Shown here piece by piece: positions 63,926 through 64,000 of a stretch of 64,000 nt of DNA. The DNA is taken from assembly GCF_019972815.1 (NCBI RefSeq), contig NZ_BPPA01000006.1, forward strand, positions 143,652-207,651, read 5' to 3'. Numbering within the stretch: position 1 is the stretch's first letter; every line of letters begins with the position of its first letter. This DNA comes from Lactobacillus huangpiensis (lineage in GTDB: Bacteria > Bacillota > Bacilli > Lactobacillales > Lactobacillaceae). The notes under the pieces are model-generated. The model saw only the letters and a program-made list of their open reading frames with translations. It ran no database searches and was not told where the DNA came from. The translations under genes and the position numbers were made by a program.

Positions 63926-64000
63926 GCACGGCAGCGTCCTACCCTCGCAGGCAGTCTCCCACCAACTACTCTCGGCGTGAAGAAGCTTAACTGCTGTGTT
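63926..64000 (-). rRNA. 5S ribosomal RNA, 3' part
   Basis: Read on the minus strand, AAGCTTCTTCACGCCGAGAG and the ending GGTAGGACGCTGCCGTGC are the conserved 3' two thirds of Gram-positive 5S rRNA. The 5' end, and probably 23S and 16S, lie outside the window. The tRNA genes downstream are likely read from the same rRNA operon. Confidence 0.93.

Overview
The window is chromosomal DNA of a low-GC Gram-positive bacterium. It most likely comes from Lactobacillus in the strict sense (the L. delbrueckii group). The reasons are strong AT bias, AGGAGG-type ribosome binding sites, several GTG and TTG starts, many PTS and ABC importers, a phosphoketolase, a lipoteichoic acid operon, a TPP riboswitch on an ECF S-component, and a dense tRNA/5S cluster whose tRNAs do not encode CCA. 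I did not assign a species. Most genes lie on the minus strand.

Layout. 1-3.4 kb: end of a surface-polysaccharide cluster (glycerophosphotransferase, flippase, GT32 glycosyltransferase) running into a partial sprT-like gene. 3.7-12 kb: small accessory units, namely an aldo/keto reductase, a CPBP membrane protein, DeoR-HAD, a lone TetR, a GntR, and MarR with a short UvrA-like ABC protein. 11.7-19.7 kb: one apparent eight-gene operon, frlB-frlD-oppA-oppB-oppC-oppD-oppF-clbS-like, which joins Amadori-product kinase and deglycase genes to a complete Opp-type importer. 19.9-23.6 kb: a polar amino-acid ABC transporter and free methionine-R-sulfoxide reductase. 23.7-33.6 kb: a P-type ATPase behind a riboswitch-like leader, phosphoketolase with a divergent DeoR, a frameshifted small gene resembling a bacteriocin immunity gene, GntR plus nucleoside hydrolase, RpiA and Dps. 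33.7-39.4 kb: a cellobiose-type PTS regulon (IIC, 6-phospho-beta-glucosidase, IIA, IIB) with three candidate cre sites. 39.6-40.2 kb: two paralogous small membrane proteins. 40.2-46.5 kb: a gfr-like mannose-family PTS with two SIS-domain deglycases and two GntR regulators. 46.6-55.6 kb: mostly housekeeping genes (udk, TPP-controlled ECF S-component, M42 peptidase, hpt, CNNM/CBS protein, nitroreductase, smpB, rnr, secG). 55.7-61.1 kb: a lipoteichoic acid operon. 61.2-64 kb: 27 tRNAs in two transcription units plus the 3' part of a 5S rRNA.

How it fits together. Two unrelated routes for glycated amino acids or peptides sit within about 35 kb. In the first, substrate would enter by an ABC importer, be phosphorylated by an FrlD-like kinase and be cleaved by an FrlB-like deglycase. 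In the second, substrate would be phosphorylated during PTS uptake and cleaved by one of two deglycases, and no kinase gene is present. Both would yield glucose-6-phosphate and an amino acid or peptide. Pairing FrlB/FrlD with a dedicated Opp transporter is the least familiar arrangement here and the best candidate for an undescribed system. Nucleoside hydrolase, RpiA and phosphoketolase suggest salvage of nucleoside ribose to acetyl phosphate.
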